Shown one piece after another: positions 16,364 through 25,315 of a stretch of DNA of 56,260 bases. The stretch spans positions 1 through 56,260 of the forward strand of contig JAJZUZ010000001.1 of NCBI GenBank assembly GCA_021845965.1. The letters run 5' to 3'. The stretch's first letter is position 1, and the number at the start of each line of letters is the position of its first letter. Position numbers and translations under genes: made by a program. Source of the stretch: Pseudomonadota bacterium (GTDB lineage Bacteria; Pseudomonadota; Gammaproteobacteria; Burkholderiales; Burkholderiaceae_C). A model generated the notes under the pieces. The model had not been told where the DNA came from and searched no databases. It saw only the letters and a program-made list of their open reading frames with translations.

Positions 16364-16493
16364 GTTTCCCCCAGGCTGCGCTCCCTTCGTTCGCTCATTG
16401 CCGTGGGGGTCTTAGCCCCCCCAGGGGCAACGCCAGCGGCCCGGCGAAGCCGGTTCCGCGGCGTTCCCCCGGGGGCTCCGGCGATGCCGCAAC
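16364..16493. repeat. GC-rich intergenic element between convergent genes
   Basis: This 130-base gap between two convergent genes is dominated by C- and G-runs (CCCCCAGG, CCGTGGGGG, CCCCCCAGGGG, CCCCCGGGGGC). They can form several hairpins in either direction and may stop transcription from both sides. It resembles the C-run intergenic sequences common in Comamonadaceae; that comparison is from memory. Confidence 0.45.
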
Positions 16494-17039
16494 TTATTCT
16501 TCTGGTGTGATCTGCAGCGCCACGAGGAAGCGCGCCACCATGTTGTAGGTGGCGATGGCGCTGGTCAGCTCCACGATGCCGGTCGCGTCGAAGTGCCGGC
16601 GCAGGGCGTCAAAGACCTCGTCGGCCACCTTCACGTCCAGTGTCATCTGCGCCGCATAGCGGATGACCAGGCGTTCCACCTCGTCCAGCGCCGGGTCGGC
16701 CGGCAGGCCGCGCGGATCGGCCTGGACGAAGGCGTTGAGCGCGTCGAGCTGGGCCTGCGTGCCGCCGGCCGCCAGGAAGTCGGGCGCGTGGTGGTGGTAC
16801 TCGTACCGGGCGCCGGTGAGCAGTGCCACGGTGCAGATGCCGAGTTCGCGCAGCTTGCGGCTGGTTGGCAGCTCGGTACGTACGGCGCGCAGGTAGGTGT
16901 TCCAGCCGCGCGCCAGCGGCTCGCTCCACAGCAGCGCCTTGTCCAAATTGATCAGGGCGCCGCCGCGGCGGGCCTTGATGGCCTCCACCAGTTCGGTCGG
17001 TTGGGCTTTGCGTTCGGGCGTCCAGTCGGGCAGTCGCAT
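16494..17039 (-). CDS. Carboxymuconolactone decarboxylase/AhpD-fold protein without CxxC
   Basis: A 181-residue all-helical protein of the CMD/AhpD-like family: LRELGICTVALLTGARYEYHHHAPDFLAAGGTQAQLDAL, followed by RLVIRYAAQMTLDVKVADEVFDAL and ELTSAIATYNMVARFLVAL. The place where AhpD has its redox CxxC pair reads YEYHHHAP, so a peroxidase relay of the AhpD type is not expected; the histidines may form the active site instead. Its natural substrate is unknown. It is divergent from dapF with a 70-base gap. The start is set by the family N-terminus (MRLPDWTPERKA); the Shine-Dalgarno is weak. Confidence 0.82.
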   Translation of the reverse strand: MRLPDWTPERKAQPTELVEAIKARRGGALINLDKALLWSEPLARGWNTYLRAVRTELPTSRKLRELGICTVALLTGARYEYHHHAPDFLAAGGTQAQLDALNAFVQADPRGLPADPALDEVERLVIRYAAQMTLDVKVADEVFDALRRHFDATGIVELTSAIATYNMVARFLVALQITPEE

Positions 17040-17095
17040 CGTTGTTTTCTCGTCGGTGGCAGAAACAGGTCCCAAGGATAGCCGGTGAATCGGCG

Positions 17096-17101
17096 GATAA
17101 T
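17096..17101 (+). promoter_or_regulatory. Putative -10 element (GATAAT) of dapF
   Basis: GATAAT (five of six consensus bases) ends eight bases before the dapF ATG, and no Shine-Dalgarno lies between them. It fits a leaderless or very short-leader transcript. Confidence 0.45.
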
Positions 17102-17109
17102 TTGGCGCC

Positions 17110-17973
17110 ATGCGTATCCGCTTTACCAAGATGCAGGGCGCGGGCAACGACTTTGTGGTGCTCGACGAGACCCGGGGCCGTCTGGGCTTGAGCACGGCCC
17201 AGTACCGCTGGCTGGCCGACCGGCACTTCGGCGTGGGGGCCGACCAGATCCTCACCGTGCGGCCGGCGCCGTCGGCGGGCCTGGATTTCGAATACGTGAT
17301 CCACAACGCCGACGGCGCCGAGGTGGAGCAGTGCGGCAACGGCGCACGCTGCTTTGCGCGCTACGTGCGCGACCAGGGCCTGACCACCAAGGACACCCTG
17401 CGCGTACAGACGCTGGGCGGGGTCATCGAGCCGCACCTGACGCCCGACGGTCGCGTGACCGTGGACATGGGCGCGCCCATCTTCGAGCCCGAGCGTATTC
17501 CGTTTGACGCGGCCGGCCTCGCGCCGGTGCCCAGTGGCGCCTGGCAGACCTGGCCGCTGCAACTGGCAGACAGCACGGTCCAGGTGGCCGTCGTGTCCAT
17601 GGGCAATCCCCATGCCGTGCAACTGGTGGCCGACGTGAAGACGGCGCCGGTGCAGGCCCAGGGACCGCTGATCGAGAATCACAAGCGCTTCCCGCGCCGT
17701 GTGAACGCCGGTTTTCTGCAGGTGCTGGATCGCCGCCACGTGAAGTTGCGGGTGTGGGAGCGCGGCGCCGGCGAAACGCTGGCCTGCGGCACCGGCGCCT
17801 GCGCGGCCGTGGTGGCCGGCATCCGCCTGGGGCTGCTCGATGCGCGCGTGGATGTGGAGACACACGGCGGCGTGCTGACCATCGAGTGGGCCGGTGGCAC
17901 CACCCCGGTCCGGATGACCGGCCCGGCCACGACTGTCTTCCAGGGCGAAGTGGACGTGCCCGAACTGAACTGA
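17110..17973 (+). CDS. dapF: Diaminopimelate epimerase
   Basis: Converts LL- to meso-diaminopimelate, the substrate of MurE and the precursor of lysine. The 287-residue cytosolic enzyme has both catalytic cysteines: Cys75 in EQCGNGARC and Cys226 in LACGTGAC. It also has the N-terminal [10 protein letters not shown] and the substrate loop MGNPHAV. Length is normal (E. coli 274). It heads the dapF-DUF484-xerC group, the same order as in enterobacteria. Its product feeds the peptidoglycan genes 15 kb downstream. The start matches the family N-terminus exactly. Confidence 0.97.
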   Translation: MRIRFTKMQGAGNDFVVLDETRGRLGLSTAQYRWLADRHFGVGADQILTVRPAPSAGLDFEYVIHNADGAEVEQCGNGARCFARYVRDQGLTTKDTLRVQTLGGVIEPHLTPDGRVTVDMGAPIFEPERIPFDAAGLAPVPSGAWQTWPLQLADSTVQVAVVSMGNPHAVQLVADVKTAPVQAQGPLIENHKRFPRRVNAGFLQVLDRRHVKLRVWERGAGETLACGTGACAAVVAGIRLGLLDARVDVETHGGVLTIEWAGGTTPVRMTGPATTVFQGEVDVPELN

Positions 17974-17988
17974 ATTCCCGCAAATCTC

Positions 17989-18660
17989 ATGAGCACCATC
18001 ACCGAACAAGACATCGCCCACTACCTGCGCGACAACCCGGAGTTCTTCGAGCGCCAGGCCGATCTGCTGGCCGACGTGCGCCTGATCAGCCCGCACAGCC
18101 GGCGCGCCGTCAGCTTGCAGGAGCGCCAGGCCGAAATGCTGCGCGAGAAGATCCGCATGCTCGAAGGCCGGCTGATCGACATGATCCGCCACGGCAGTGA
18201 CAACCTGGCCTTGTCCGACCGCATGCTGTGCTGGGCGCGCGACCTGTTTCTCACGCAGCAGCCGGCCGACAGGCCGGCGGCCATTGCCCGTTCCATCCAA
18301 CTGCAGTTCGCCGTGCCGCAGGCGGCCATCCGCGTCTGGGACGTGGCGCCGGCCTTTGCCGGGGCCGCGTTCGCGCAGGGCGTGAGCGAGGACGCGCGGC
18401 TGTTTGCCAGCTCCCTGCAAGAGCCCTTCTGCGGCGTGAATTCCGGCTTCGAAGCCACCAGCTGGCTGGAGCAGCCGGCCCAGGCGGTCTCGCTGGCCCT
18501 GCTGCCGCTGCGCGCGCTGGACGCCGGCAACCAGGGGCCGGCCTTCGGCATGGTCGTGCTCGCCTCGCCGGATTCGCAGCGCTACACCAGCACCATGGGG
18601 ACCGAGTTCCTGGCGCGCATCGCCGAGGTCGCGAGCGCCGCGCTGTCGCCGCTGAGGTAG
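17989..18660 (+). CDS. DUF484-family protein
   Basis: A 223-residue protein of the DUF484 family. The conserved N-terminus is TEQDIAHYLRDNPEFFERQADLLADVRL, then HSRRAVSLQERQAEMLREKIRMLEGRL (a predicted coiled coil, about residues 38-65), then a GAF-like domain. The family sits between dapF and xerC in many proteobacteria, as here (15 bases after dapF, three bases before xerC), but its function is unknown. No membrane segment or catalytic motif is visible. Cotranscription with both neighbours is near certain from the spacing. Confidence 0.9.
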   Translation: MSTITEQDIAHYLRDNPEFFERQADLLADVRLISPHSRRAVSLQERQAEMLREKIRMLEGRLIDMIRHGSDNLALSDRMLCWARDLFLTQQPADRPAAIARSIQLQFAVPQAAIRVWDVAPAFAGAAFAQGVSEDARLFASSLQEPFCGVNSGFEATSWLEQPAQAVSLALLPLRALDAGNQGPAFGMVVLASPDSQRYTSTMGTEFLARIAEVASAALSPLR

Positions 18661-18663
18661 GCC

Positions 18664-19623
18664 GTGGAGCCGAGCGCCGTGCCTGCCAGCGCCGATCAAG
18701 CCCTGATCGAACGCTACCTGGAGCACGTGCGGGTCGAGAAGCGCCTGGCGCAGCGCACGGTCGAACTGTATGCGCTGGACCTGCGCAAGCTGGGCGAGTT
18801 TGCGGCGCAGGCCCGGGTTGCCTTGTGCGAGGTGCACAGCGCCCATGTGCGGCGCTGGATTGCGCAGATGCACGGCGGCGGGCGCAGCGGGCGCGGCATT
18901 GCGCTCATCCTGTCGGGCTGGCGCGGTTTCTACACCTGGCTGGGGCGCGAGGGTCTGGTGGCCAGCAACCCGGTGCAGGACGTACGTGCGCCCAAGGTGG
19001 CCAAGCCCCTGCCCAAGGCGCTCAGTGTCGACGACGCTGTGCAGCTGGCGGGTTTCCGCGCCGAAGAGGGTGATCCCTGGCTGGAGGCGCGCGACGCGGC
19101 CATCGCGGAGCTGCTCTACAGCAGTGGCCTGCGCGTGGGGGAATTGACGGGCCTGGATGTGGCGGCCAGCGGCGCGGCGCGCGGCTGGATCGACCTGCAG
19201 GCGGGTGAGGCGCATGTGCTGGGCAAGGGCAGCAAGCGGCGCACGGTGCCCGTCGGGCGCGCGGCCCGCGAGGCGCTGCAGCGCTGGCTGCAGGTGCGTG
19301 CCCACGGCGGGGTGGACGCCGGGCAGCCCGCCCTGTTCATCGGCCGCGGCGGCACGCGTCTCACGGCGCAATCGGTCTGGCAGCGCCTCAAGCGCCGCAG
19401 CCTGCGGGCCGGACTGGCCACGCCCGTGCACCCGCACATGTTGCGCCACTCTTTTGCCAGCCACGTGTTGCAGTCCAGCAGCGACCTGCGCGCCGTGCAG
19501 GAGTTGCTCGGGCACGCCAACATCAGCACCACCCAGGTCTACACACGGCTGGATTTCCAGCATCTGGCGCGCGCCTACGACGCGGCGCATCCGCGGGCGC
19601 GCGCCAAGGGCGGCAGCAAATAG
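18664..19623 (+). CDS. xerC: Tyrosine recombinase XerC
   Basis: Site-specific recombinase that, with XerD, resolves chromosome dimers at dif during division. The 319-residue protein has the N-terminal SAM-like core-binding domain and the catalytic domain with the full set of residues: Arg157 in SSGLRVGEL, Lys191 in GKGSKRR, His258 and Arg261 in HMLRHSFASH, His284 in LLGHANISTT, and nucleophile Tyr293 in TQVYTRLD. The start is GTG 18664, three bases after the DUF484 stop. XerC rather than XerD is chosen from the dapF-DUF484-xerC context. Confidence 0.95.
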   Translation: MEPSAVPASADQALIERYLEHVRVEKRLAQRTVELYALDLRKLGEFAAQARVALCEVHSAHVRRWIAQMHGGGRSGRGIALILSGWRGFYTWLGREGLVASNPVQDVRAPKVAKPLPKALSVDDAVQLAGFRAEEGDPWLEARDAAIAELLYSSGLRVGELTGLDVAASGAARGWIDLQAGEAHVLGKGSKRRTVPVGRAAREALQRWLQVRAHGGVDAGQPALFIGRGGTRLTAQSVWQRLKRRSLRAGLATPVHPHMLRHSFASHVLQSSSDLRAVQELLGHANISTTQVYTRLDFQHLARAYDAAHPRARAKGGSK

Positions 19624-19656
19624 CGAGCCGGGGCGGCTTGCCGTCGGGCACCCGTC

Positions 19657-21423
19657 CTAGAAGGTCTCCCATTCGCCATCGTCCGCCGTAGCCGGCTTGG
19701 CCGGCGTCCGGGGGGTGACGGCGGCGACCGGCGTGGCCGGGCGGTGGCCGGCCAGCCGGGCGGTGGCCGGTGGCGCCGGGGGGCGTGCGATCCGCGCCAT
19801 CGGCGTTTTCGGCGCGGGTGCGCTGGCCGGCCGGGGCGGGGCGGCGGGCGCGGCGCGGGCCAGGCCGGCTCCGGCGTCGCTGCCCAGCTTGAATACCGCG
19901 ACCGTCTGCACCAGATCCTGGGCCTGTGACTTCAGGCTGCCTGCAGCGGCGGCCATCTGCTCCACCAGCGCGGCATTCTGCTGCGTGGTCTGGTCCATCT
20001 GGGTAACGGCTTCACCGACCTGCGCGACACCGGCGCTCTGCTCGGAACTGGCGGCGCTGATCTCGCCCATGATGTCGGTCACGCGGCGGATGCTGGCCAC
20101 GACTTCGTCCATGGTGTGGCCGGCCTGGTTGACCTGGGCACTGCCTTGCTCGACCCGGCTCACGCTGTCGGTGATGAGCTGCTTGATCTCCTTGGCCGCT
20201 TCGGCGCTGCGCTGCGCCAGCGAGCGCACCTCACCCGCCACCACCGCAAAACCGCGGCCCTGCTCACCGGCGCGCGCGGCTTCCACGGCGGCATTGAGGG
20301 CCAGGATATTGGTCTGGAAGGCAATGCCGTCGATGACGCTGATGATGTCGTGGATCTTGCGGCTGGCGTCGTTGATGCCTTTCATGGTGTCCACCACCTG
20401 GGCCACCACCTCGCCGCCCTTGATGGCAACCGAACTGGCGCTTTGCGCCAGCTGGTTGGCCTGGCGCGCGTTGTCGGCGTTCTGCTTGACGGTGGAGCCG
20501 AGCTCTTCCATCGAAGCGGCGGTTTCTTCCAGTGCGCTGGCCTGGCTCTCGGTACGGGCCGAGAGGTCGCTGTTGCCCTGCGCGATCTCGGCGCTGGCGG
20601 TCGCCACCCCTTCGCTGCCCTGGCGCACGCGCACCACCAGCTGCGTCAGCGAGGCCTGCATGTCACGCAGGTCGTGCAGCAGCTGGCCGATCTCGTCGCG
20701 CGTATTGGGGTTGATGGGCGAGCTCAGATCGCCCTCTGCCACCTTGCGGGTGAGCGCCGCCACATAACTCACGCCGCCGGTGATGGCGCGCGTCAGCGCG
20801 CGTGCGATCAGCAGGCCCAGCACGATGGTGACGGCCAGACCGGCGAGGTTGGCGTACGTCACCACGGTTTGCAGCTCGGCGCTGGCGCTGCGCGCCTGCT
20901 CCGCGCCGTCGGCGGCCATCTTGGCCATGGCGCGCAGCTCCGCCCCCAGGGTCTGGAAGGTCTGCAACGCGGGGCCCTTGAGGATGTCGAGGGCCTCCTC
21001 GTCGCGGCGCTGGCGCGCCAGGTCCACGATTTCGGCTTGCTGGGCCACGTATTTCTTCCACGCGTCCTGCAACTTCGCCAGGTGCGCGCGTTCCGCGTCT
21101 TCCAGGGAGAGGGCCGCATAGGCCTGCAAGCTCTGACCGACCTGGTCGCGCAGGCCCTCCATCTGCTTTTCCAGCGCCTTGCGCTCGTCCTCGCCGAAGC
21201 TCAACACCTGCTGGAACTGTGCCGCCCGCAGCAGGCTGGACTGTGTGCCTATGGCGCCCGCGTGCGACGTGGCCGGCAGCCAGTGCTCGGCCAGCGCGCG
21301 CGAATGGCTGTTGAGGGCAGCGGTGCCGAAGATGGCCACCAGCGCCTGGACGGCGGCCAGGGCCAGCACGAGCAGGAACCCGCCCATCAACTTGCTGCCA
21401 ATCTTGATGTCCTTCAAACGCAT
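19657..21423 (-). CDS. Methyl-accepting chemotaxis protein with C-terminal EWETF tether
   Basis: A 588-residue chemoreceptor. TM1 is at about 13-35, followed by a periplasmic four-helix-bundle-like domain (~36-189), TM2 at about 190-208, HAMP, and the signalling domain with the invariant hairpin tip [39 protein letters not shown] (written here only to mark the motif class). After the bundle comes a ~65-residue alanine/proline-rich linker ending in DDGEWETF. In enteric receptors a terminal NWETF pentapeptide binds CheR and CheB, so this receptor is likely a high-abundance, self-adapting type. GAGGAG lies six bases before ATG 21423. The ligand is unknown. Confidence 0.94.
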   Translation of the reverse strand: MRLKDIKIGSKLMGGFLLVLALAAVQALVAIFGTAALNSHSRALAEHWLPATSHAGAIGTQSSLLRAAQFQQVLSFGEDERKALEKQMEGLRDQVGQSLQAYAALSLEDAERAHLAKLQDAWKKYVAQQAEIVDLARQRRDEEALDILKGPALQTFQTLGAELRAMAKMAADGAEQARSASAELQTVVTYANLAGLAVTIVLGLLIARALTRAITGGVSYVAALTRKVAEGDLSSPINPNTRDEIGQLLHDLRDMQASLTQLVVRVRQGSEGVATASAEIAQGNSDLSARTESQASALEETAASMEELGSTVKQNADNARQANQLAQSASSVAIKGGEVVAQVVDTMKGINDASRKIHDIISVIDGIAFQTNILALNAAVEAARAGEQGRGFAVVAGEVRSLAQRSAEAAKEIKQLITDSVSRVEQGSAQVNQAGHTMDEVVASIRRVTDIMGEISAASSEQSAGVAQVGEAVTQMDQTTQQNAALVEQMAAAAGSLKSQAQDLVQTVAVFKLGSDAGAGLARAAPAAPPRPASAPAPKTPMARIARPPAPPATARLAGHRPATPVAAVTPRTPAKPATADDGEWETF

Positions 21424-21498
21424 GCCTGACTCCTCGCATATCTGCTCATGTCGGACACTCTAGCGAAATTGGCGCCGATTGGAAGCCCGGAAAAGCCC

Positions 21499-21504
21499 GA
21501 CAAT
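21499..21504 (+). promoter_or_regulatory. Putative -10 element (GACAAT) of rlmI
   Basis: GACAAT ends six bases before the ATG at 21511, with no Shine-Dalgarno between. It is the same layout as pyrC and hslV and suggests a leaderless mRNA. Confidence 0.4.
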
Positions 21505-21510
21505 CCCGGT

Positions 21511-22695
21511 ATGAAAGTGATACGCATCAAGGACGGCAAGGAGCGCTCGCTGCTGCGCCGCCATCCCTGGATCTTCGAGTCCGCCATCGCCAAGGGAGGC
21601 GGCGACGCCGGCGAGACCGTGCGCGTGGAGTCGCACAGCGGCCAGTTCCTGGCCTGGGCGGCCTTCAGCCCGCAGTCCAAGATTCGCGCGCGCGCCTGGA
21701 GTTTTGACGAGGCGCAGCGCATCGATGCGGGGTTTTTCCGCAGCCTCGTGGCGGGTGCCATCCGGGCCCGCGCGCGTTTTGACATCCGCAGTGACGGCAT
21801 GCGCCTGATCCACGGTGAGGCGGATGGCTTGCCGGGACTCATTGTCGACCGCTACGGCGACACCCTGGTGGCACAGTTCCTGAGTGCCGGCGTCGAGCGC
21901 TGGAAGGCCGTGCTCACCGATGCGCTGCTGGCCGAGACCGGTTTGAGCAGACTCTACGAGCGCTCGGATGCCAGTGCGCGCGGACTCGAAGGTCTGCCCG
22001 AGGCCACCGGCTGGCTGCACGGCGAGGGCCCCACGGCGCTGGTGCTGCGCGAGCACGACTGGCGGCTCGGCCTGGACATTGCCCATGGCCACAAGACCGG
22101 CTTCTACCTGGACCAGCGCGACAGTCGCAGGCACTTTGCCGATACCACGCGGCGCCTGCAGTTCCAGCGTGTGCTCAACTGCTACTGCTACACCGGCGGC
22201 TTCAGTGTGGCGGCCCTGGCCGGCGGTGCCGCGCATGTGACCTCCATCGATTCGTCCGGCCCGGCCATCGACCAGGCGCGCGCCAACGTGGCGCTCAACG
22301 GCTTCGATCTGGCGCGCACCGAGTTCCTCGACGCCGACGTGAACGCCAGCCTGCGCCGCTTCGCGCAGGAGGGGCGTACGTTCGACGCCATCGTGCTCGA
22401 TCCGCCGAAGTTCGCGCCCACCGCGGCCCACGCCGAGCGCGCCGCGCGCGCCTACAAGGACATCAACCGGCTGGCCTTCAAGATCCTGGAGCCCGGCGGC
22501 GTGCTGTTCACCTACTCCTGCTCCGGTGGCATCAGTGCCGATCTGTTCCACAAGATCGTGGCCTCGGCGGGCCTGGACGCCGGCGTGGATGGCTACATCC
22601 ACGAGCGTCTGGGCGGCGCCCCGGACCACCCCATGACCATCAACTTCCCCGAAGGCGAGTACCTCAAGGGCCTGGTGGTGATGCGCAAGGGCTGA
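21511..22695 (+). CDS. rlmI: 23S rRNA (cytosine1962-C5)-methyltransferase, RlmI-type
   Basis: S-adenosylmethionine-dependent RNA m5C methyltransferase. The 394-residue protein has an N-terminal PUA domain (RIKDGKERSLLRRHPWIFESAI), the linker DGMRLIHGEADGLPGLIVDRYGD, and the Rossmann methyltransferase part: GFYLDQRDSRR, VLNCYCYTGGFSVAALAGGA, VLDPPKF, and the catalytic cysteine in TYSCSGGIS. Length agrees with E. coli RlmI (396). An in-frame ATG 21 codons upstream exists, but ATG 21511 matches the family N-terminus. It is divergent from the chemoreceptor gene, about 87 bases apart. The exact rRNA position is inferred from the family. Confidence 0.92.
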   Translation: MKVIRIKDGKERSLLRRHPWIFESAIAKGGGDAGETVRVESHSGQFLAWAAFSPQSKIRARAWSFDEAQRIDAGFFRSLVAGAIRARARFDIRSDGMRLIHGEADGLPGLIVDRYGDTLVAQFLSAGVERWKAVLTDALLAETGLSRLYERSDASARGLEGLPEATGWLHGEGPTALVLREHDWRLGLDIAHGHKTGFYLDQRDSRRHFADTTRRLQFQRVLNCYCYTGGFSVAALAGGAAHVTSIDSSGPAIDQARANVALNGFDLARTEFLDADVNASLRRFAQEGRTFDAIVLDPPKFAPTAAHAERAARAYKDINRLAFKILEPGGVLFTYSCSGGISADLFHKIVASAGLDAGVDGYIHERLGGAPDHPMTINFPEGEYLKGLVVMRKG

Positions 22696-22777
22696 CGGCG
22701 GAGCGGGTAACCCCAGGCCAGCCGGCCCTTGAGCCAGCCGCTAAACTCCCCATCTATCCCCCCAACCGCTTCGCTGG

Positions 22778-22801
22778 CCAATTGCATCGTGTGCAAGTTG
22801 G
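22778..22801 (+). promoter_or_regulatory. Inverted repeat upstream of the CobW gene
   Basis: TTGCA at 22782-22786 and TGCAA at 22792-22796 form an inverted repeat with a five-base centre, flanked by CCAA and TTGG. It lies 27 bases before the CobW start codon and could be an operator; the regulator is unknown. Confidence 0.35.
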
Positions 22802-22828
22802 CGGCCACTCCCTTCTGAGATTGCATCC

Positions 22829-23929
22829 ATGGCCCTGATCCCCGCCACCATCCTCACCGGCTTCCTAGGTTCCGGCAAGACCACCCTGCTCAAGCGCGTA
22901 CTGCAGGAAGCGCACGGCCAGAAGATCGCCGTGATCGAGAACGAGTTCGGCGAGGAGAACATCGACAACGACATCCTGGTCTCCGACACCCAGGAGCAGA
23001 TCATCCAGATGAGCAACGGCTGCATCTGCTGCACCATCCGCGAAGACCTGCGTTCCACGCTGCAGCTGCTGGCGGCCAAGAAGCGCAAGGGCCTGCTGGA
23101 CTTCGAGCGCGTGGTGATCGAGACCACCGGCCTGGCCGATCCCGGCCCGGTGGCGCAGACTTTCTTCATGGACGACGAGATCGCCGAGAGTTTCCTCCTG
23201 GATTCCATCCTGACGCTGGTGGACGCCAAGCACGCGGCCCAGCAGCTCAATGACCGGCAGGAGGCGCGCCGCCAGGTGGGTTTCGCCGACCAGATCTTCA
23301 TCAGCAAGACCGACCTGGTCGGCGCGGATGAGGTGGACGCCCTGCAGCACCGCCTGAAACACATGAACCCGCGCGCGCCGCAGAAGGCCGTGCACTTCGG
23401 CGAGGTGGCGATCAGCGAGGTGTTCGACCTGCGCGGCTTCAATCTGAACGCCAAGCTGGAGATCGACCCGGATTTCCTCAAGGACGAGGACGACCACAGC
23501 CATTGCGACCACGAGCATGGGCACTGCGAGCATGTGCACGGACATGGCCACGACCACCATGACCACGCGCCCGGCGAGCAGTGCAGCCACCCCTCGCACC
23601 AGCACGGCCTTGGCCACCACCACCATCACGACGATGATGTCAAGAGCTTCGTCTTCCGGTCCGAACGCGCTTTCGATCCGGCCAAGCTGGAGGATTTCCT
23701 GGGCGCCATCATCAACATCTACGGCCCGCGCATGCTGCGCTACAAGGGCGTTCTGCACATGAAGGGCACCGACCGCAAGGTCATCTTCCAGGGCGTGCAC
23801 CAGCTCATGGGCAGCGATCTGGGGCCGCAGTGGGCCGAGGGAGAGCAGCGCCTGAGCAAGATGGTTTTCATCGGCATCGACCTGCCCAAGGACATCCTGC
23901 TGCAAGGGCTGGAGCAGAGCCTGGTCTGA
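22829..23929 (+). CDS. CobW/COG0523 GTPase with histidine-rich metal-binding loop
   Basis: A 366-residue G3E-family GTPase, probably a metal (zinc) chaperone. Walker A is GFLGSGKTT (residues 11-19). The metal-binding CxCC motif is Cys65-Ile-Cys67-Cys68, the switch region is VVIETTGLADPGP, and the guanine motif is SKTDL. A very histidine-rich, acidic insert at about 218-273 (many HxH repeats plus three cysteines) separates the GTPase from the C-terminal CobW_C domain (AFDPAKLEDFLGA... KGVLHMKG). It precedes dksA by 330 bases. COG0523 proteins next to zinc-independent paralogues are often part of zinc-limitation responses; that link is inference. Confidence 0.92.
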   Translation: MALIPATILTGFLGSGKTTLLKRVLQEAHGQKIAVIENEFGEENIDNDILVSDTQEQIIQMSNGCICCTIREDLRSTLQLLAAKKRKGLLDFERVVIETTGLADPGPVAQTFFMDDEIAESFLLDSILTLVDAKHAAQQLNDRQEARRQVGFADQIFISKTDLVGADEVDALQHRLKHMNPRAPQKAVHFGEVAISEVFDLRGFNLNAKLEIDPDFLKDEDDHSHCDHEHGHCEHVHGHGHDHHDHAPGEQCSHPSHQHGLGHHHHHDDDVKSFVFRSERAFDPAKLEDFLGAIINIYGPRMLRYKGVLHMKGTDRKVIFQGVHQLMGSDLGPQWAEGEQRLSKMVFIGIDLPKDILLQGLEQSLV

Positions 23930-24257
23930 GAACGGGTGCATGGATGCGCGGCGCCGCCTGATCGCGGTGTTGGGCGGTGTTGGCCCTCCTCGCCAGGGGG
24001 AAGCGCGCTGCGGCGGCCGGGCTGTGTCCGCCTTGCGCCCGGGCCGCTCGCAACGATTGCTGCACAGGTTCCGAGCCCCGCGGCGGGACGGCTCCCAACG
24101 ATCTGTCTCGGTTTCGCAACCCCGGTGTCAGACCCGTGAAAGGCGGTACACTCGCGCGCCATAAATTTTGGCCGGAACCCGCTGACGGGCCCCCAATGCG
24201 GGTATAACAGCAGGCCAGAAGAAACGCGCGCAGGCCCCGCCTGCCAGGAGACAAGAA
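23930..24257 (+). other. 328-base gap upstream of dksA
   Basis: No convincing gene is seen here; short open frames on both strands lack Shine-Dalgarno sites and family patterns. The 5' two thirds is GC-rich. The last ~135 bases hold the likely dksA promoter region, including an AT-rich patch (ATAAATTTTGG at 24161-24171) and TATAAC at 24203-24208. Confidence 0.5.
24125..24152 (+). promoter_or_regulatory. Candidate dksA promoter
   Basis: GTGTCA at 24125-24130 and TACACT at 24147-24152 are separated by 16 bases and each match four of six consensus bases. A second possible -10, TATAAC at 24203-24208, lies closer to the gene but has a poorer -35. Confidence 0.35.
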
Positions 24258-25265
24258 GTGAAAGCCAAACCAGGAAAGGTGTCCGTGTCTTCCAAAGCCA
24301 AAACCGCTGCGGGCAAGGCCCAGCCGACCCCGAAGAAGGCTGCTGCCAAGCCGGCGGCCAAGGCCAAGCCGGCCGTGAAGACTGCCAAACCTGGGGTGGC
24401 CAAGAAAGCCGTGGCCAAGACGCCTGCCAAGAAGGCGGCGGTCAAGCCGGTGGCTTCCAAACCCAAGGCGGCCGCCAAGCCGGCGGTGAAGAAGGCGCCG
24501 GTCAAGGCCGCGGCCCCCAAGACCAAGGCGGTTGCCAAGCCCTCGGCCAAGGCCCCCGTCAAGGCGCCGGCGCCGGCCGCGGTGGTGGCCAAGCCCGTTG
24601 TGAGGCCAGCGCCGAAGGCCGAGCCCGTGAAGCCCGCGGCGCCGGTTGCGGCCCCCGAGGCGCCGGTGCGTACCAGCAAGGCGGCGACCCGCCTTGCCCA
24701 GTTGACTGTTCCCTCCATGGCCCAGACGGTGGCTTCCACCGCTGTCAAGGCCAGTTACACCCCCACCATGTCCCAGACCCTGATTGCCCCCCCTCTGCCC
24801 TCCGCCGTCAAGAAAGACCCGAAGCTGGCCAACAACTGGAAGACCAAGCCCGGCGAAGCGCTGACCGACGACGAGCTGATGGCCATGCCCGACAGCGAAT
24901 ACATGAACGACAAGCAGCTGGCCGCCTTCCGCATGCGCCTGCAGCAGCTCAAGCAGGACATCCTGAACAATGCCGGCGAGACCACCGAGCATCTGCGCGA
25001 AGAGACGGTGATCGTGCCGGATCCGGCCGACCGCGCCACCATCGAGGAAGAGCACGCCCTGGAGCTGCGCACGCGTGACCGCGAGCGCAAGCTGCTCAAG
25101 AAGATCGAGCAGTCCATCGCCCGCATCGATGCCGGCGACTACGGCTATTGCGACGAGACCGGCGAGCCCATCGGTGTCGGCCGGCTGCTGGCGCGACCCA
25201 CGGCCACGCTCTCGCTGGAAGCCCAGCAGCGGCGCGAGCTGAAGCAGAAGATGTTTGGAGACTGA
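24258..25265 (+). CDS. dksA: DksA with K/A/P-rich N-terminal tail and a one-cysteine finger
   Basis: RNA-polymerase-binding transcription factor that acts with ppGpp. The 335-residue protein is more than twice the usual length (~150). Residues 1 to ~140 are a lysine/alanine/proline-rich histone-H1-like tail (repeated KPAAK, KKA and KAPVK units). Residues ~190-335 are DksA. The coiled-coil tip aspartates are kept (Asp255 and Asp258 in DPADRA). The zinc finger has only the first cysteine (Cys298); the other three positions are Thr301, Ser319 and Ala322, so no zinc site of the E. coli type can form. The start is GTG 24258 with AGGAG seven bases before it. Confidence 0.95.
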   Translation: MKAKPGKVSVSSKAKTAAGKAQPTPKKAAAKPAAKAKPAVKTAKPGVAKKAVAKTPAKKAAVKPVASKPKAAAKPAVKKAPVKAAAPKTKAVAKPSAKAPVKAPAPAAVVAKPVVRPAPKAEPVKPAAPVAAPEAPVRTSKAATRLAQLTVPSMAQTVASTAVKASYTPTMSQTLIAPPLPSAVKKDPKLANNWKTKPGEALTDDELMAMPDSEYMNDKQLAAFRMRLQQLKQDILNNAGETTEHLREETVIVPDPADRATIEEEHALELRTRDRERKLLKKIEQSIARIDAGDYGYCDETGEPIGVGRLLARPTATLSLEAQQRRELKQKMFGD

Positions 25266-25315
25266 GCCTGCCGCAACGGCTTTCCACCACGGCATCCGAC
25301 TCATGACCGCAAGAC

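Noticed and set aside
16609-19590. 993-codon reverse-strand frame across the CMD gene, dapF, DUF484 and xerC
   Set aside because: Antisense shadow of four well-supported genes; no family pattern and biased composition.
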